From Stenomitos frigidus_A (GTDB lineage: Bacteria; Cyanobacteriota; Cyanobacteriia; Leptolyngbyales; Leptolyngbyaceae), in NCBI RefSeq assembly GCF_963877135.1, contig NZ_CAWNSW010000133.1:86951-150950 (forward strand): 64,000 bases of DNA, in the 5' to 3' direction. Under the pieces are notes generated by a model. The model was not told the DNA's origin and did no database searches. It worked only from the letters and a program-made list of their open reading frames with translations. The position numbers and the translations under genes are program-made. Positions 16,633 through 25,458 of this stretch are shown one piece after another; the first letter of the stretch is position 1; each line of letters starts with the position of its first letter.

Positions 16633-19134
16633 CTACAGCCACTCATCTTCGTCATCCCAGTTGTCTTGATAAAGATTTGGGCGAGCGTTTTTGGGCGGTT
16701 TCGAGGGACGGCGATCGGTGCGATCACGTTCAGTAGGACGATCGCGGTCGGTAGTGCGAGAGTCGGACGGGGGGCGAGGCTCACTTCGAGAAGCGCCACC
16801 AACCTCTGGATAAGGGGCACGCGGCTCATTGCGAGATCTGCCAGCATCGTCGCGGTTGCGTTCACTATCATAACCGCGCTCATCGTTATAGCGAGGGCGA
16901 TCGCTGGGGCGTTCATTGAATCGATCAGTTGGACGATCGTTGGCGCGTTCACTAGGGCGATCGCTCGGACGTTCATTGAATCGATCAGTTGGACGATCGT
17001 CATCCCAGGCGGCATTGCGGTTGCTGGCATCTCGTCCGTCATAGCGGCTGTCGCCGCGACCCGCCCTAGCACCCGTATCCTGTCCATTGTAGCGGCTGTC
17101 GTTCCATGAGCCTGAGCCTGCACCGTAGTCATTTCGCCCACCGTAGCGATTTTCGTCGCGCGCCCCGGTGCCCATGCCGTAAGTGCTGCGGCCGCTTCCG
17201 TAGCTGTTGCCGCTGTAGCGATCGTAGTCACGGCGATCGTCATCGTAGTAATCGTCGTCATCGTCGGTAAAGAAGCTCTTGATCGCGCCAAACAGGCTGT
17301 CGCTCTCCTCTTCTTCCTTATTGCGCTGGTAAACTTCTCGACGCAGGTCGTACAGAGCGTCATCCAGGTCAGCTTTAGCGCGATCAATGCCGCGATCGTC
17401 GTTCTGACCGAGAGCTTCGCGCAAGGATTGAATGGCACGTTCGATTTTAGAACGGTAGCTACTGACAAACTGCATCCCAAAATCGAGCGTCGCTTCTCGC
17501 AGTTGGCGCTCGGCCTGAAGGATCTGAGATTCTGCCTGGTTGCGCTTCTCAACTTTTTCCTTTTTCTGCCGATCGACATCGGCATATTCCTGGGCTTCAC
17601 GCATCATGCGCTTCACTTCTTCTTCGCTGAGCGTTGACGCATCTTGCACAGTAATACTCTGTTCGCGTCCTGTGGTGCGCTCCATCGCGGCGACCTGCAA
17701 AATGCCATTCGCGTCAATATCGAACGATACCTGCACTTGCGGAATCCCTCGTGGTGCGGGTGGAATGCCCGTAAGCTTAAAGCGCCCGATCGATTTGTTC
17801 CCTGCGGCGATGTCGCGTTCGCCCTGAAGGACATGGACTTCCACCAGGGTTTGGTTATCTTCTCCTGTAGAGAAAATGTCAGAACGACGCACCGGAATTG
17901 TGGTGTTGCGAGGAATCAGTTTTTTCATCACGCCGCCAACCGTTTCCAGGCCCAGAGACAGAGGAGTGACATCGAGCAGCAAGATGTCTTTCACATCCCC
18001 TGCCAGAATCCCGGCTTGAATGGCAGCGCCGACCGCTACCACTTCATCAGGATTCACGTTCTGATTCGCTTCGCGATCGATGAGACTCCGCACCAATTGT
18101 TGGATGATCGGAATGCGGGTAGAACCACCGACCAAAACCACTTCATCAATCTGACTGGGGCTCAGGTTGGCATCACGAATGGCTTGCTTGACGGGGTTGC
18201 GCACACGACTGATCAGGTCGCTGCACAAGCCTTCAAACTGCGATCGTGTGAGGCGCGTTTCCAAATGCTTCGGGCCTTCTTCGGTTGCCGTGATAAAGGG
18301 TAAGTTGATATCGGTGACCGTAACGCCAGACAGCTCGATTTTGGCTTTCTCAGCCGCTTCGCTGAGGCGTTGAAGTGCTTGTCGATCGCGCCGTAAGTCT
18401 ACCCCTTCTGTCTCCAGAAACTGCTCTGCCAGCCAATCGACAATTTTTTTGTCGAAGTCGTTGCCACCGAGCTGAGTATCGCCACTGGTCGCTTTGACTT
18501 CAAAGACACCGTCGCCCACGTCCAGAATTGAGACATCGAAGGTGCCACCGCCCAAGTCAAAGACGAGAATGGTTTGGCTATCACGGCGATCGAGCCCATA
18601 AGCTAGAGACGCAGCGGTCGGTTCATTCAAGATACGCTTGACTTCCAATCCGGCAATCCGTCCAGCGTCGCGTGTTGCCTGCCGTTGGGAGTCGTTGAAA
18701 TACGCAGGCACTGTAATCACCGCATCAGTGACGGGTGCGCCTAGATAACGACTGGCTTCATCCACCAGCTTTTTGAGCACCATTGCCGCAATTTCTTCAG
18801 GCGCAAATTCTTTTTGCAGCCGAGGGCATTTGAGCTTGATATTGCCCATCTCATCTTTGCGCACAGTATACGGCACCCGTTTGGACTCTGGGCTCAGTTC
18901 CGCATACTTGCGACCGATGTAGCGCTTGACGGCATAGAACGTATTCTGCGGGTCAGAAATGGCCTGTCGTCGTGCCAATTGACCCACTAACCGTTCGCCA
19001 TCTTTGCTGAAACCAACGACTGATGGGGTGGTTCGCATCCCCTCGGCATTTGCAATCACCACTGGCTTGCCGCCTTCCATCACGGCGACCACTGAGTTCG
19101 TTGTTCCCAGGTCAATGCCGACTACCTTGCCCAT
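16633..19134 (-). CDS. dnaK: Hsp70 chaperone DnaK with long disordered acidic/Arg-rich tail
   Basis: An 833-residue Hsp70. The ATPase domain shows GIDLGTTNSVVAV, the second phosphate loop VFDLGGGTFDVSIL and VLVGGSTRIP. The linker and substrate-binding domain follow (DVTPLSLGLETVGGVM, then the helical lid). From about residue 624 a tail of roughly 210 residues replaces the usual short EEVD-like end: an acidic DDDDDYYDDD run, Gly/Tyr/Arg-rich repeats, then DRPTDRFNERPSDRP repeated. Cyanobacteria carry several DnaKs and some have such extensions. It probably forms a transcription unit with the J-protein downstream; no CIRCE-like element was recognised upstream. Confidence 0.95.
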   Translation of the reverse strand: MGKVVGIDLGTTNSVVAVMEGGKPVVIANAEGMRTTPSVVGFSKDGERLVGQLARRQAISDPQNTFYAVKRYIGRKYAELSPESKRVPYTVRKDEMGNIKLKCPRLQKEFAPEEIAAMVLKKLVDEASRYLGAPVTDAVITVPAYFNDSQRQATRDAGRIAGLEVKRILNEPTAASLAYGLDRRDSQTILVFDLGGGTFDVSILDVGDGVFEVKATSGDTQLGGNDFDKKIVDWLAEQFLETEGVDLRRDRQALQRLSEAAEKAKIELSGVTVTDINLPFITATEEGPKHLETRLTRSQFEGLCSDLISRVRNPVKQAIRDANLSPSQIDEVVLVGGSTRIPIIQQLVRSLIDREANQNVNPDEVVAVGAAIQAGILAGDVKDILLLDVTPLSLGLETVGGVMKKLIPRNTTIPVRRSDIFSTGEDNQTLVEVHVLQGERDIAAGNKSIGRFKLTGIPPAPRGIPQVQVSFDIDANGILQVAAMERTTGREQSITVQDASTLSEEEVKRMMREAQEYADVDRQKKEKVEKRNQAESQILQAERQLREATLDFGMQFVSSYRSKIERAIQSLREALGQNDDRGIDRAKADLDDALYDLRREVYQRNKEEEESDSLFGAIKSFFTDDDDDYYDDDRRDYDRYSGNSYGSGRSTYGMGTGARDENRYGGRNDYGAGSGSWNDSRYNGQDTGARAGRGDSRYDGRDASNRNAAWDDDRPTDRFNERPSDRPSERANDRPTDRFNERPSDRPRYNDERGYDSERNRDDAGRSRNEPRAPYPEVGGASRSEPRPPSDSRTTDRDRPTERDRTDRRPSKPPKNARPNLYQDNWDDEDEWL
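16897..17000 (-). repeat. Direct repeat inside the dnaK tail
   Basis: A 44-bp segment at 16897-16940 recurs at 16957-17000 with two mismatches, exactly 60 bp (20 codons) apart, coding the repeated PTDRFNERPSDRP blocks. The tail has probably grown by in-frame duplication. Confidence 0.8.
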
Positions 19135-19413
19135 GCGTCTCTGATCTCCCGTAAGCTGCTTGCGCGACGTACTTTTTTGCTACTTTTGTTGAGTTTATTC
19201 TATCGTGCTGAAGCGGTCGCCCCCGGTAATTGCTGTGAGGAACCCTCGATCGCGCCATCACGGCTAAAAGTAGACAGCAAAAGACTGTCGATTGTGAGCC
19301 GAATGCCTCCAAAACCTAGCACCTCATTCTACGGGTTGAGCCTTCATTGCGTCCCTAGTTTCTTGCCAGGGCGATCGGTTAAGCTTTCTGAGACGGCTAT
19401 CACTGTGGAGGCT

Positions 19414-20301
19414 ATGGTTACAGAGCGCCAACATTGGTTCCGAGTCGCGCTTCAGATTAAAGGATCGGTTATCCCATCCATCTTTTGGAGAACGACCCTC
19501 TGCGGCATCTTTGGTGTCTTCGTTTCGGTCTTGTTTTATTTCAAATACCCTGTGGCGATGCCAACACTGGCAAGTCTCATTCCTAACATTGTGCTAGGTC
19601 TGCTGCTCGTCTTTCGCACCAACACCGCCTATGAGCGCTTTTGGGAAGGACGCAAGTGTTGGGGCACGCTAATCAACACGGTTCGTAACTTAGCGCGACA
19701 ACTTTGGCTGGCGATCGCGGTTACGACTCCAGAAGCGCGTCACGAAAAAATTATCGTGCTACGCATGCTAGTGGCTTTTAGCGTTGCCATGAAACTGCAC
19801 TTACGGTACGAACCCATTGATGATGAATTAAAAGCACTCTTGCCGCGTGCTAAGTATGACATTCTCCACAAGATGCATCACCCACCGCTTGAGATTGCCT
19901 TTTGGATTGGCGACTACTTGCAGCAGCAACACGAGCAAAACCACCTGAACGCCTACCAGCTCAGCGCCATGCATAAACTACTAGACACGATGGTCGATAT
20001 GCTGGGAGCCTGCGAACGCATCTTAAAAACGCCGATGCCGATGGCGTATGCTATTCACCTGAAGCAATTGCTGTTACTCTACTGCCTGTCTCTACCGTTT
20101 CAAATGGTCGGTAGCATCGGTTGGTGGACAGGCCCCGTTGTGATTCTCATCAGCTTTACCCTCTTTGGGATCGAAGAAATTGGTATCGAGATTGAGAATC
20201 CATTCGGACATGACCCTAATGATCTGCCGCTGGATGCGATTTGCGCCACGATGCTGCGCAACATGGAGGACTTGATGACGCTGACGCCGGGGGAGGGATG
20301 A
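19414..20301 (+). CDS. Bestrophin-family anion channel (UPF0187)
   Basis: A 295-residue membrane protein of the bestrophin family, which form pentameric chloride/anion channels; thylakoid versions adjust proton motive force. The start at 19414 (MVTERQHWFRVALQIKGSVI) gives the usual length and places the conserved W-x-x-x-x-x-QIKGSV at the N-terminus; the open frame reaching 80 codons further upstream has no family similarity. Characteristic segments: NIVLGLLLVFRTNTAYERFWEGRK..WG, then LPFQMVGSIGWWTGPVVILISF and GIEIENPFGHDPNDLPLD near the end. Confidence 0.92.
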   Translation: MVTERQHWFRVALQIKGSVIPSIFWRTTLCGIFGVFVSVLFYFKYPVAMPTLASLIPNIVLGLLLVFRTNTAYERFWEGRKCWGTLINTVRNLARQLWLAIAVTTPEARHEKIIVLRMLVAFSVAMKLHLRYEPIDDELKALLPRAKYDILHKMHHPPLEIAFWIGDYLQQQHEQNHLNAYQLSAMHKLLDTMVDMLGACERILKTPMPMAYAIHLKQLLLLYCLSLPFQMVGSIGWWTGPVVILISFTLFGIEEIGIEIENPFGHDPNDLPLDAICATMLRNMEDLMTLTPGEG

Positions 20302-20397
20302 GGGGTGAGGGATGAGGGAAAGTTTTGAGTTTTGAGTTTTGAGTTTTAGCCTCTCCTGCTTCCCCTGCTTCCCCACTCTCTCCCCCACTCTCCTCCT
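20302..20397. repeat. Short tandem repeats between bestrophin and the ligase gene
   Basis: GATGAGG-type and TTTTGAG heptamers (20318-20345), followed by TCCCCTGCT-type pyrimidine repeats to 20397. No gene is seen. Confidence 0.65.
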
Positions 20398-22017
20398 CTA
20401 CCACCCCATCGGTAGGCTTACAAACGCCGATCGCGGTTCTTCGCTATCCGATCGCGTCTCTTCATCCAGGGCACGGGTCAGGCGTTGATAGATTTCTTCT
20501 GCCTGCTGGGGCGAGTTGCCGATGCTGGTCACGCCGACTTTGCCAAACTCTGACAGACAGCCCATGAGGTGAAACACCGTGCCCGTTTCAGTGCTGGTGT
20601 CGAAGTGAAGCTGGTGTTGGGCAATGATATCCATCAGATCGTTCGGCAACAAACCCTTGTAGCGCTCTTTTTGCAGGTTGTCGGTGGCGACGTAGTATTT
20701 CGGTCGCCCCTGCTGGCTGTAGAACAAACCGCTCGAAAGGTCGTAGCGCCCGTTGGTAAGGAATTTGAGCGTCATGAAGGGGTGAGTCGTGCCCCCTTTG
20801 CGAAGGTTGATTTCGATCGCCTGAAGATTCCATTCAGGCTTGCCAGGTTCGTTGGGTTGATGCACCGCTACAAAATCGATTCCAAAGCGTTCCATTGCCC
20901 CTTTTTCAGCAAGATTTTTGCCAATCCGTAGCCCCAAATCCTGTAGTTGCAGTCGATACGCTTCGTCTGCAGGAAAACTACACCCTAAGTAAATCTGCCC
21001 ACTAGGGCCACCGAGAATTTGGTCATGTGTCGAGAGGATTTCCACTTCACCGGTCGGCGTAATTCTGCCCTGGACGCTCGGCGATCGCTTTTCGTCGCCT
21101 TCGAGAAACGCTTCGACGATCGCCCCCAGTTCTGAAATGCGGCTACTGAAGTTTGCCCAGGTTTCTGCCTTGGCCTCAAACTTGAGGTCGCTAAACTGCT
21201 CTTTCAGCTTGCTTACCCGTGCTTCAGGGGTCGCTGCACCCGGTGCTACCGCTTGCAGTGGACGCAAATCTAGGATCGCGTTTCCTTCTCCCGAAAAGCC
21301 CTCATTCAGCTTAATGACCATCCGTTTGAGCGTTGGCTGACGCTCCCAGAGTGCTGCCGCCGCTGCTGCCAGTTCCTCAGCATTCCAGAGACTGTTACTG
21401 CCATCGGGATGAGGCACTTCAGCTTCTGCAAAAATCTTACGACTGCCGCTTTTGGTGCCCCATTGCAGCAACGCCGGATCGAGCGCATAGAGGGGAATAT
21501 CGAGTTGAACTGACAAATCGCGTTCGGCGTTGGTGGAGTTGTAGCAGATCATATAAGCGCGATCATGCTGAACCGCCTGCCGAACCCGTTCAATCAAGCG
21601 GGGACGATCCAAAATCTTCTGGCTAAGCGGGGTCAACGAGGAATCATAGGTAGACAGCAGCAACAGTCGATCGCGGGCGTGAGAAAACGGAATACCCGGC
21701 AGCAATTGCAGGTAATAATCGATCACGCTGGGGTGCAGTGGTTGAGAGGTAATGTAAACCAGCCGTGTGCGAGGGTTTCGCAGCCGAATGAGCGAGAACA
21801 ACAGTCGTTCTTCGTAGTGATGCACCCCTTCAATCTTGAGCAATTCTCGCTGATCGAGGCTGAGTGAAGGCACCACAACAATATCAGCATCACTGCTATC
21901 AAAGCGTTCGACGGTTTGCCATCGATCGCGCAACTGCCTCTGAAGGTTATGAAACCGCGCCACTAGCTCAGAGTCAGAAAGGGTCTTTGTTTCCATCAAA
22001 ATCCGCCCACCGCGCAT
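20398..22017 (-). CDS. ATP-grasp ligase related to peptide ligase PGM1
   Basis: A 539-residue protein resembling the PGM1 peptide ligase family, which joins amino acids or peptides by an ATP-grasp mechanism. The N-terminal half has a Rossmann-like part (DIVVVPSLSLDQREL, LVYITSQPLHPSVIDYYL). The central ATP-grasp region shows VIKLNEGFSGEGNAIL, VEAFLEGDEKRSPSVQ and the metal-binding end IEINLRKGGTTHPF (E-x-N). The first ATG (22017) has no ribosome site; Met8 (21996, METKTLSD) is an alternative. The next gene upstream on the same strand is an MBL-fold protein, 81 bp away. The true substrate here is unknown. Confidence 0.78.
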   Translation of the reverse strand: MRGGRILMETKTLSDSELVARFHNLQRQLRDRWQTVERFDSSDADIVVVPSLSLDQRELLKIEGVHHYEERLLFSLIRLRNPRTRLVYITSQPLHPSVIDYYLQLLPGIPFSHARDRLLLLSTYDSSLTPLSQKILDRPRLIERVRQAVQHDRAYMICYNSTNAERDLSVQLDIPLYALDPALLQWGTKSGSRKIFAEAEVPHPDGSNSLWNAEELAAAAAALWERQPTLKRMVIKLNEGFSGEGNAILDLRPLQAVAPGAATPEARVSKLKEQFSDLKFEAKAETWANFSSRISELGAIVEAFLEGDEKRSPSVQGRITPTGEVEILSTHDQILGGPSGQIYLGCSFPADEAYRLQLQDLGLRIGKNLAEKGAMERFGIDFVAVHQPNEPGKPEWNLQAIEINLRKGGTTHPFMTLKFLTNGRYDLSSGLFYSQQGRPKYYVATDNLQKERYKGLLPNDLMDIIAQHQLHFDTSTETGTVFHLMGCLSEFGKVGVTSIGNSPQQAEEIYQRLTRALDEETRSDSEEPRSAFVSLPMGW

Positions 22018-22098
22018 CCGGCAGCTTTCATTAAAGCCATCTTAAACGAGCGCGAAAAAAAAATCGTCTGCTTCGCGATAGACGGCTTGCGACTGGGC

Positions 22099-22866
22099 TC
22101 AAAACTGATAGCTAAAGACCTGAATCGCCATTCCTTCCTTAGGCAAATCGGACGATCGCAGACCCATCGTATCACCACCCCGACGCACAGGGGTGCCGCT
22201 CATCAGCGTAAGGAACTGCTCCACCCCAACACTGTCGCACTCCTTGACTGCCTTCGTGCGGTAATGCATGGGAACAATCAGCTTGGGGTTCAGCACTTGA
22301 ATCGCTTGCTTTGCTTCTTCGGGTGTAAAGACATTCGGCCCGCCCCCAACGGGGACAAACAGTACATCTGGGCGACCCATGAGAATTTTCTGCTCCAGCG
22401 AAATCGGAGCAGCAATGCCGCCTAAATGCAGAAGGTTTAGCCCGCCCTGCTTCCACTGCCATGCCACGTTTGTGCCAAAGCGCTTGCCGCCAAGGCGATC
22501 GTGATCGGTGCGAATGCCCTGAATCCGTTTTTTATTAAACTGATAAACCCCTGGTTCGTACAGCAACCGAGGATTTCCTGGCACGAGCTCCACTGCACCC
22601 TCATCCAAGAGCTGGCTGCTAATCAATACCAGTTCAGTTGCCACCTTCGGCGGACGGTAACCAGCGGTACAACCCAGCGATCGAAACGGGTTGACCAGAA
22701 TCCGTCGCCCTTCACCCGTGAATAAAAAGCAGGAATGTCCCAGCCATTTCACTGAGAGAGCACCCCCAGCCTGAGCGCTGGAGCCCTGCCGACCAGACGC
22801 CACTCCCAAACCTAATGTAGACAGTAAGCCTGCCCCTGCGTAGCGCATCAACTGCCGCCGTCTCAT
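22099..22866 (-). CDS. Tat-exported MBL-fold protein with degenerate metal site
   Basis: A 255-residue UlaG-like metallo-beta-lactamase fold. The N-terminus has a twin-arginine leader (RRRQLMRYAGAG, then a hydrophobic stretch to about 34). The WLGHSCFLF strand that opens this family is present, but the zinc motif HxHxDH expected next reads SSQLLDEG (83-90), and the preceding IDPF Asp is Asn59. His122 (TDHDRLGG), His147 (LLHLGG) and His201 (PMHYRT) remain. It may bind metal differently or not be a hydrolase. It lies upstream of the PGM1-related ligase on the same strand. Confidence 0.8.
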   Translation of the reverse strand: MRRRQLMRYAGAGLLSTLGLGVASGRQGSSAQAGGALSVKWLGHSCFLFTGEGRRILVNPFRSLGCTAGYRPPKVATELVLISSQLLDEGAVELVPGNPRLLYEPGVYQFNKKRIQGIRTDHDRLGGKRFGTNVAWQWKQGGLNLLHLGGIAAPISLEQKILMGRPDVLFVPVGGGPNVFTPEEAKQAIQVLNPKLIVPMHYRTKAVKECDSVGVEQFLTLMSGTPVRRGGDTMGLRSSDLPKEGMAIQVFSYQF

Positions 22867-22962
22867 AAGCTCCTCTCACCAAAACCAACACAAGATGCCT
22901 TGAAGATCGAATTTAAGTTAGTAGCGGCTGTCTAGCACTGGAACGCGCATAGCGGCTATTTA

Positions 22963-22993
22963 ACTCAACACTCAACACTCAACACTCAACACT
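22963..22993 (+). repeat. Heptamer tandem repeat (ACTCAAC)n
   Basis: At least four perfect CTCAACA units lie immediately downstream of the amidotransferase gene's stop codon (minus strand). Confidence 0.75.
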
Positions 22994-22995
22994 GC

Positions 22996-23595
22996 TTATC
23001 CTTGATCGGCGATCGACGCTAAAAAGTTCCTTAATAGCTGCTTGCCTGAGGCCGTGAGAACACTTTCGGGATGAAACTGAACGCCTTGAACGTGGGGATA
23101 TTGCCGATGGCGCACACCCATGATCGTACCGTCATCCACCCAGGCAGTAATTTCTAACACTTCAGGACAGGCTTGCCGATCAATCACCAGACTATGATAC
23201 CGGGTTGCGGTCAGTGGATTGTCTAATCCTTGAAAAACGCCAACCCCAGTGTGGTGCACTGGGGACGTTTTACCATGCATCAGCACAGGCGCAGACACAA
23301 TCTTGCCACCAAACACTTGCCCGATGCTCTGATGCCCCAGGCAAACGCCCAAAATCGGCAGGGTTGGCCCCAGTGCCTCAATAATCGACTGCGAAATGCC
23401 TGCATCCTCTGGACGACCAGGCCCAGGAGAAATGACGATCGCGGCTGGTTGTAGTGCGCGAATTTGCGCTAGCGAAATCTGGTCGTTGCGATAAACCTGA
23501 ACGTCCGCTGCTACAGGAAACTCAGCCCCTAGCTCCCCCAAATATTGCACGAGGTTGTACGTAAAACTGTCATAGTTGTCAATTACAAGAATCAT
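22996..23595 (-). CDS. pabA: Anthranilate / aminodeoxychorismate synthase glutamine amidotransferase
   Basis: A 199-residue class I glutamine amidotransferase that supplies ammonia to the chorismate-using subunit (anthranilate or p-aminobenzoate synthesis, tryptophan/folate pathways). The ATG at 23595 gives the canonical MILVIDNYDSFTYNLVQYL start. The catalytic triad is visible: Cys in GVCLGHQ, and His/Glu in VQFHPESV; oxyanion loop SPGPGRPEDAG. One amidotransferase often serves both trp and pab enzymes in bacteria, so trpG is an equal name. It precedes dgkA-ybeY-DUF3285 in a same-strand group. Confidence 0.93.
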   Translation of the reverse strand: MILVIDNYDSFTYNLVQYLGELGAEFPVAADVQVYRNDQISLAQIRALQPAAIVISPGPGRPEDAGISQSIIEALGPTLPILGVCLGHQSIGQVFGGKIVSAPVLMHGKTSPVHHTGVGVFQGLDNPLTATRYHSLVIDRQACPEVLEITAWVDDGTIMGVRHRQYPHVQGVQFHPESVLTASGKQLLRNFLASIADQG

Positions 23596-23798
23596 CGGCA
23601 AGAATCTAAGGGCTAGTTGAAGAGAGGGAGGCTAATCGGTCACCGTCCAGAAAATGCAGTGATTCCTTAGCCATCAAACACTACATGCAATGCTTTTGCT
23701 GCAGAAGCAAACAATAGCCTTAAAACGCCGCTACTTTAGCGCAAGTTTAAATCTAACAACGCTCTACCACTCTGCTTTAGCTTGCTGTCTTCGTTAAA

Positions 23799-24266
23799 CT
23801 AAAGCAGATGCGGTTCGACCAGTAGCCACAGTTTTGGCAACAATAGTGAACTGGCAACACAAATAGCCGCAAGGGACGAAACAAGCACTGCTGCTGCCGC
23901 ACAGTCTTTAGCAATCTTGGCAAGCTCATGGTAAGACTGTTTCACCGTCAGGTCAACGACTGACTCTAAGGCTGTATTCAGCAGTTCCATGGCTAGAACC
24001 GCACCGATCGTCAGCCCAACGATTGCCATCTCCACAGCATCAAGGTGCAGAAAAAGACCTAACCCGATCGCGAACGTGCCAACAAACACATGAACGCGAA
24101 AATTGCGTTGCGTCTGAAACGCATAACTTACCCCAGCCCACGCATACTTGAAGCTAACCAGTAAGCTGGGTGCAACCTGCCACGAAAGGTCGCGGTTCAA
24201 AGTTGCGATGGGCACCAGTTTACCATTCGCACGATCAGGAGTTTGGGCTTGAATTTCAGGAGGCAT
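23799..24266 (-). CDS. dgkA: Diacylglycerol kinase (DgkA/UndPK family)
   Basis: A 155-residue integral membrane kinase. About 40 soluble N-terminal residues precede the domain, which begins WAGVSYAFQTQRNFRVHV. Three transmembrane segments follow (about 65-80, 83-100 and 127-148). The catalytic signature is MELLNTALESVVDL, with the metal-binding Glu. It phosphorylates diacylglycerol or undecaprenol at the membrane; most Gram-positive-like and cyanobacterial members prefer undecaprenol. The next upstream gene is ybeY (154 bp gap), a common pairing. Confidence 0.92.
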   Translation of the reverse strand: MPPEIQAQTPDRANGKLVPIATLNRDLSWQVAPSLLVSFKYAWAGVSYAFQTQRNFRVHVFVGTFAIGLGLFLHLDAVEMAIVGLTIGAVLAMELLNTALESVVDLTVKQSYHELAKIAKDCAAAAVLVSSLAAICVASSLLLPKLWLLVEPHLL

Positions 24267-24420
24267 ACACCACAGGGAGAAAGAACCGTGAAGCGACTGA
24301 AAGGAGCTAACGCACTGCTATCAATACTCTATAAAACCAGCACTAAAAGCTTATCTTTCATTAAAAAAGCTACCAATTAGCAAAATCTTTATTCAGTGCT
24401 GATCATAACTACGAAGCATT

Positions 24421-24981
24421 CTATCCGGTCTTGCTCTTAAGACCAATGCTTTCAAGTAGAACTTGCTGTTGCTTTAACATTCGGTTTAGGCTTTCTTCAT
24501 CCGGATGATCCCAGCCCAGCAAGTGAAGCAGCCCATGTGCTGCCAGCCACGCCAGTTCAATGTCCAATGGGTGCTTTTGCGCGTCTGCCTGCCGCTGCGC
24601 TGTCCCCACTGAAATCACAATGTCTCCTAAATACAGCGGCAATGTAGACTGAAGCTCCTGTGGTGGCACGAAAACCGACTCTAACGCCGCAAAAGCAAGG
24701 ACGTCTGTTGGCTGGTCCTGTTGGCGATACTGCTGATTTAAGGACTGAATTTCACGATCGCCCGTCAGCCGTAAACTCAACTCATAGGAGTCGATGGGTG
24801 AACGGTTTGGCTGTAGAGCGACTAGCCAGGCTTGAAACCAATCTTCCCAGCGTTCAACGGTAATTGGACAGGATAGTACCGTGGGATCATCCGACCAATC
24901 GCCAATTATTGAATCGTCATCGCTTAACGCGTGAGTGCTTGACTCATGACCACACCCCTGTACACAAAGTTCAACCTCCAC
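24421..24981 (-). CDS. ybeY: Endoribonuclease YbeY
   Basis: Single-strand endoribonuclease involved in 16S rRNA 3' maturation and ribosome quality control. 186 residues. The zinc site H-x3-H-x5-H is present in AAHGLLHLLGWDHPDEES, preceded by the conserved LNQQYRQQDQPTDVLAF and LGDIVIS. The start is a GTG at 24981 with AGGAGG about 12 bases upstream; this gives an N-terminal extension of some 40 residues relative to short homologues, so a later start is possible. It is followed by dgkA. Confidence 0.93.
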   Translation of the reverse strand: MEVELCVQGCGHESSTHALSDDDSIIGDWSDDPTVLSCPITVERWEDWFQAWLVALQPNRSPIDSYELSLRLTGDREIQSLNQQYRQQDQPTDVLAFAALESVFVPPQELQSTLPLYLGDIVISVGTAQRQADAQKHPLDIELAWLAAHGLLHLLGWDHPDEESLNRMLKQQQVLLESIGLKSKTG

Positions 24982-25019
24982 GGTGCAACGTTCCTCCTAT
25001 AAATTTCAGCACCAAACGC

Positions 25020-25289
25020 TCAACGAGTTAAGTACGATAGCCCCACCAGGAAAGCGACAAGACCGATCGTTGTCAGGGCGAAGTGTTGCAGGGAAAGACC
25101 TCGTTTACGCACCATATTGCGCATTGCAAGCTTCACGTAGCTTGGTTTTGGCTCAGTCGCCGCTGCCTCAGTGTTAATTGGCGTCGCACTGTCTTCAGCA
25201 CCTAGTTCTGCATGTATGGTGCTGGGCTCAGGTGCGGTTTCGACAGGCTCAGAAACGTTAGCTTCAGAGCTGGCATTCTGGGTTTCCAT
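25020..25289 (-). CDS. DUF3285 single-pass membrane protein
   Basis: An 89-residue protein. The first 50 residues are acidic and disordered (many E, A, T, P). The C-terminal DUF3285 domain reads YVKLAMRNMVRKRG, then a transmembrane helix (about 66-86) ending in LSYLTR. This family is restricted to cyanobacteria and plastids, and commonly sits next to ybeY, as here (38 bp upstream). Function unknown; one membrane pass with the charged N-terminus on the cytosolic side is inferred from the positive-inside pattern. Confidence 0.85.
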   Translation of the reverse strand: METQNASSEANVSEPVETAPEPSTIHAELGAEDSATPINTEAAATEPKPSYVKLAMRNMVRKRGLSLQHFALTTIGLVAFLVGLSYLTR

Positions 25290-25458
25290 GGGAGGCTAGT
25301 ATTGATGACCTTACTCACCAATAGTAGCAATCCTTTTGAGGATAAACGCTCGAAGCAGGATGATCATTGCATCACAGCGATCGCACCAATCGAGCTTCAA
25401 GCAGCCTTCTAGACCACTCCGTTGCTCAAGACATCTGGAATCACAAGCGTCTATTGAT

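Noticed and set aside
16666..17109. An Ala/Ile/Arg-rich 147-codon frame opposite dnaK
   Set aside because: Antisense shadow of the biased codons in the dnaK tail; its apparent hydrophobic repeats mirror the tail repeats.
16605..17600. A 331-codon open frame rich in Ala/Thr/Met on the minus strand
   Set aside because: It is the out-of-frame shadow of the repetitive, Asp/Arg-rich dnaK tail.
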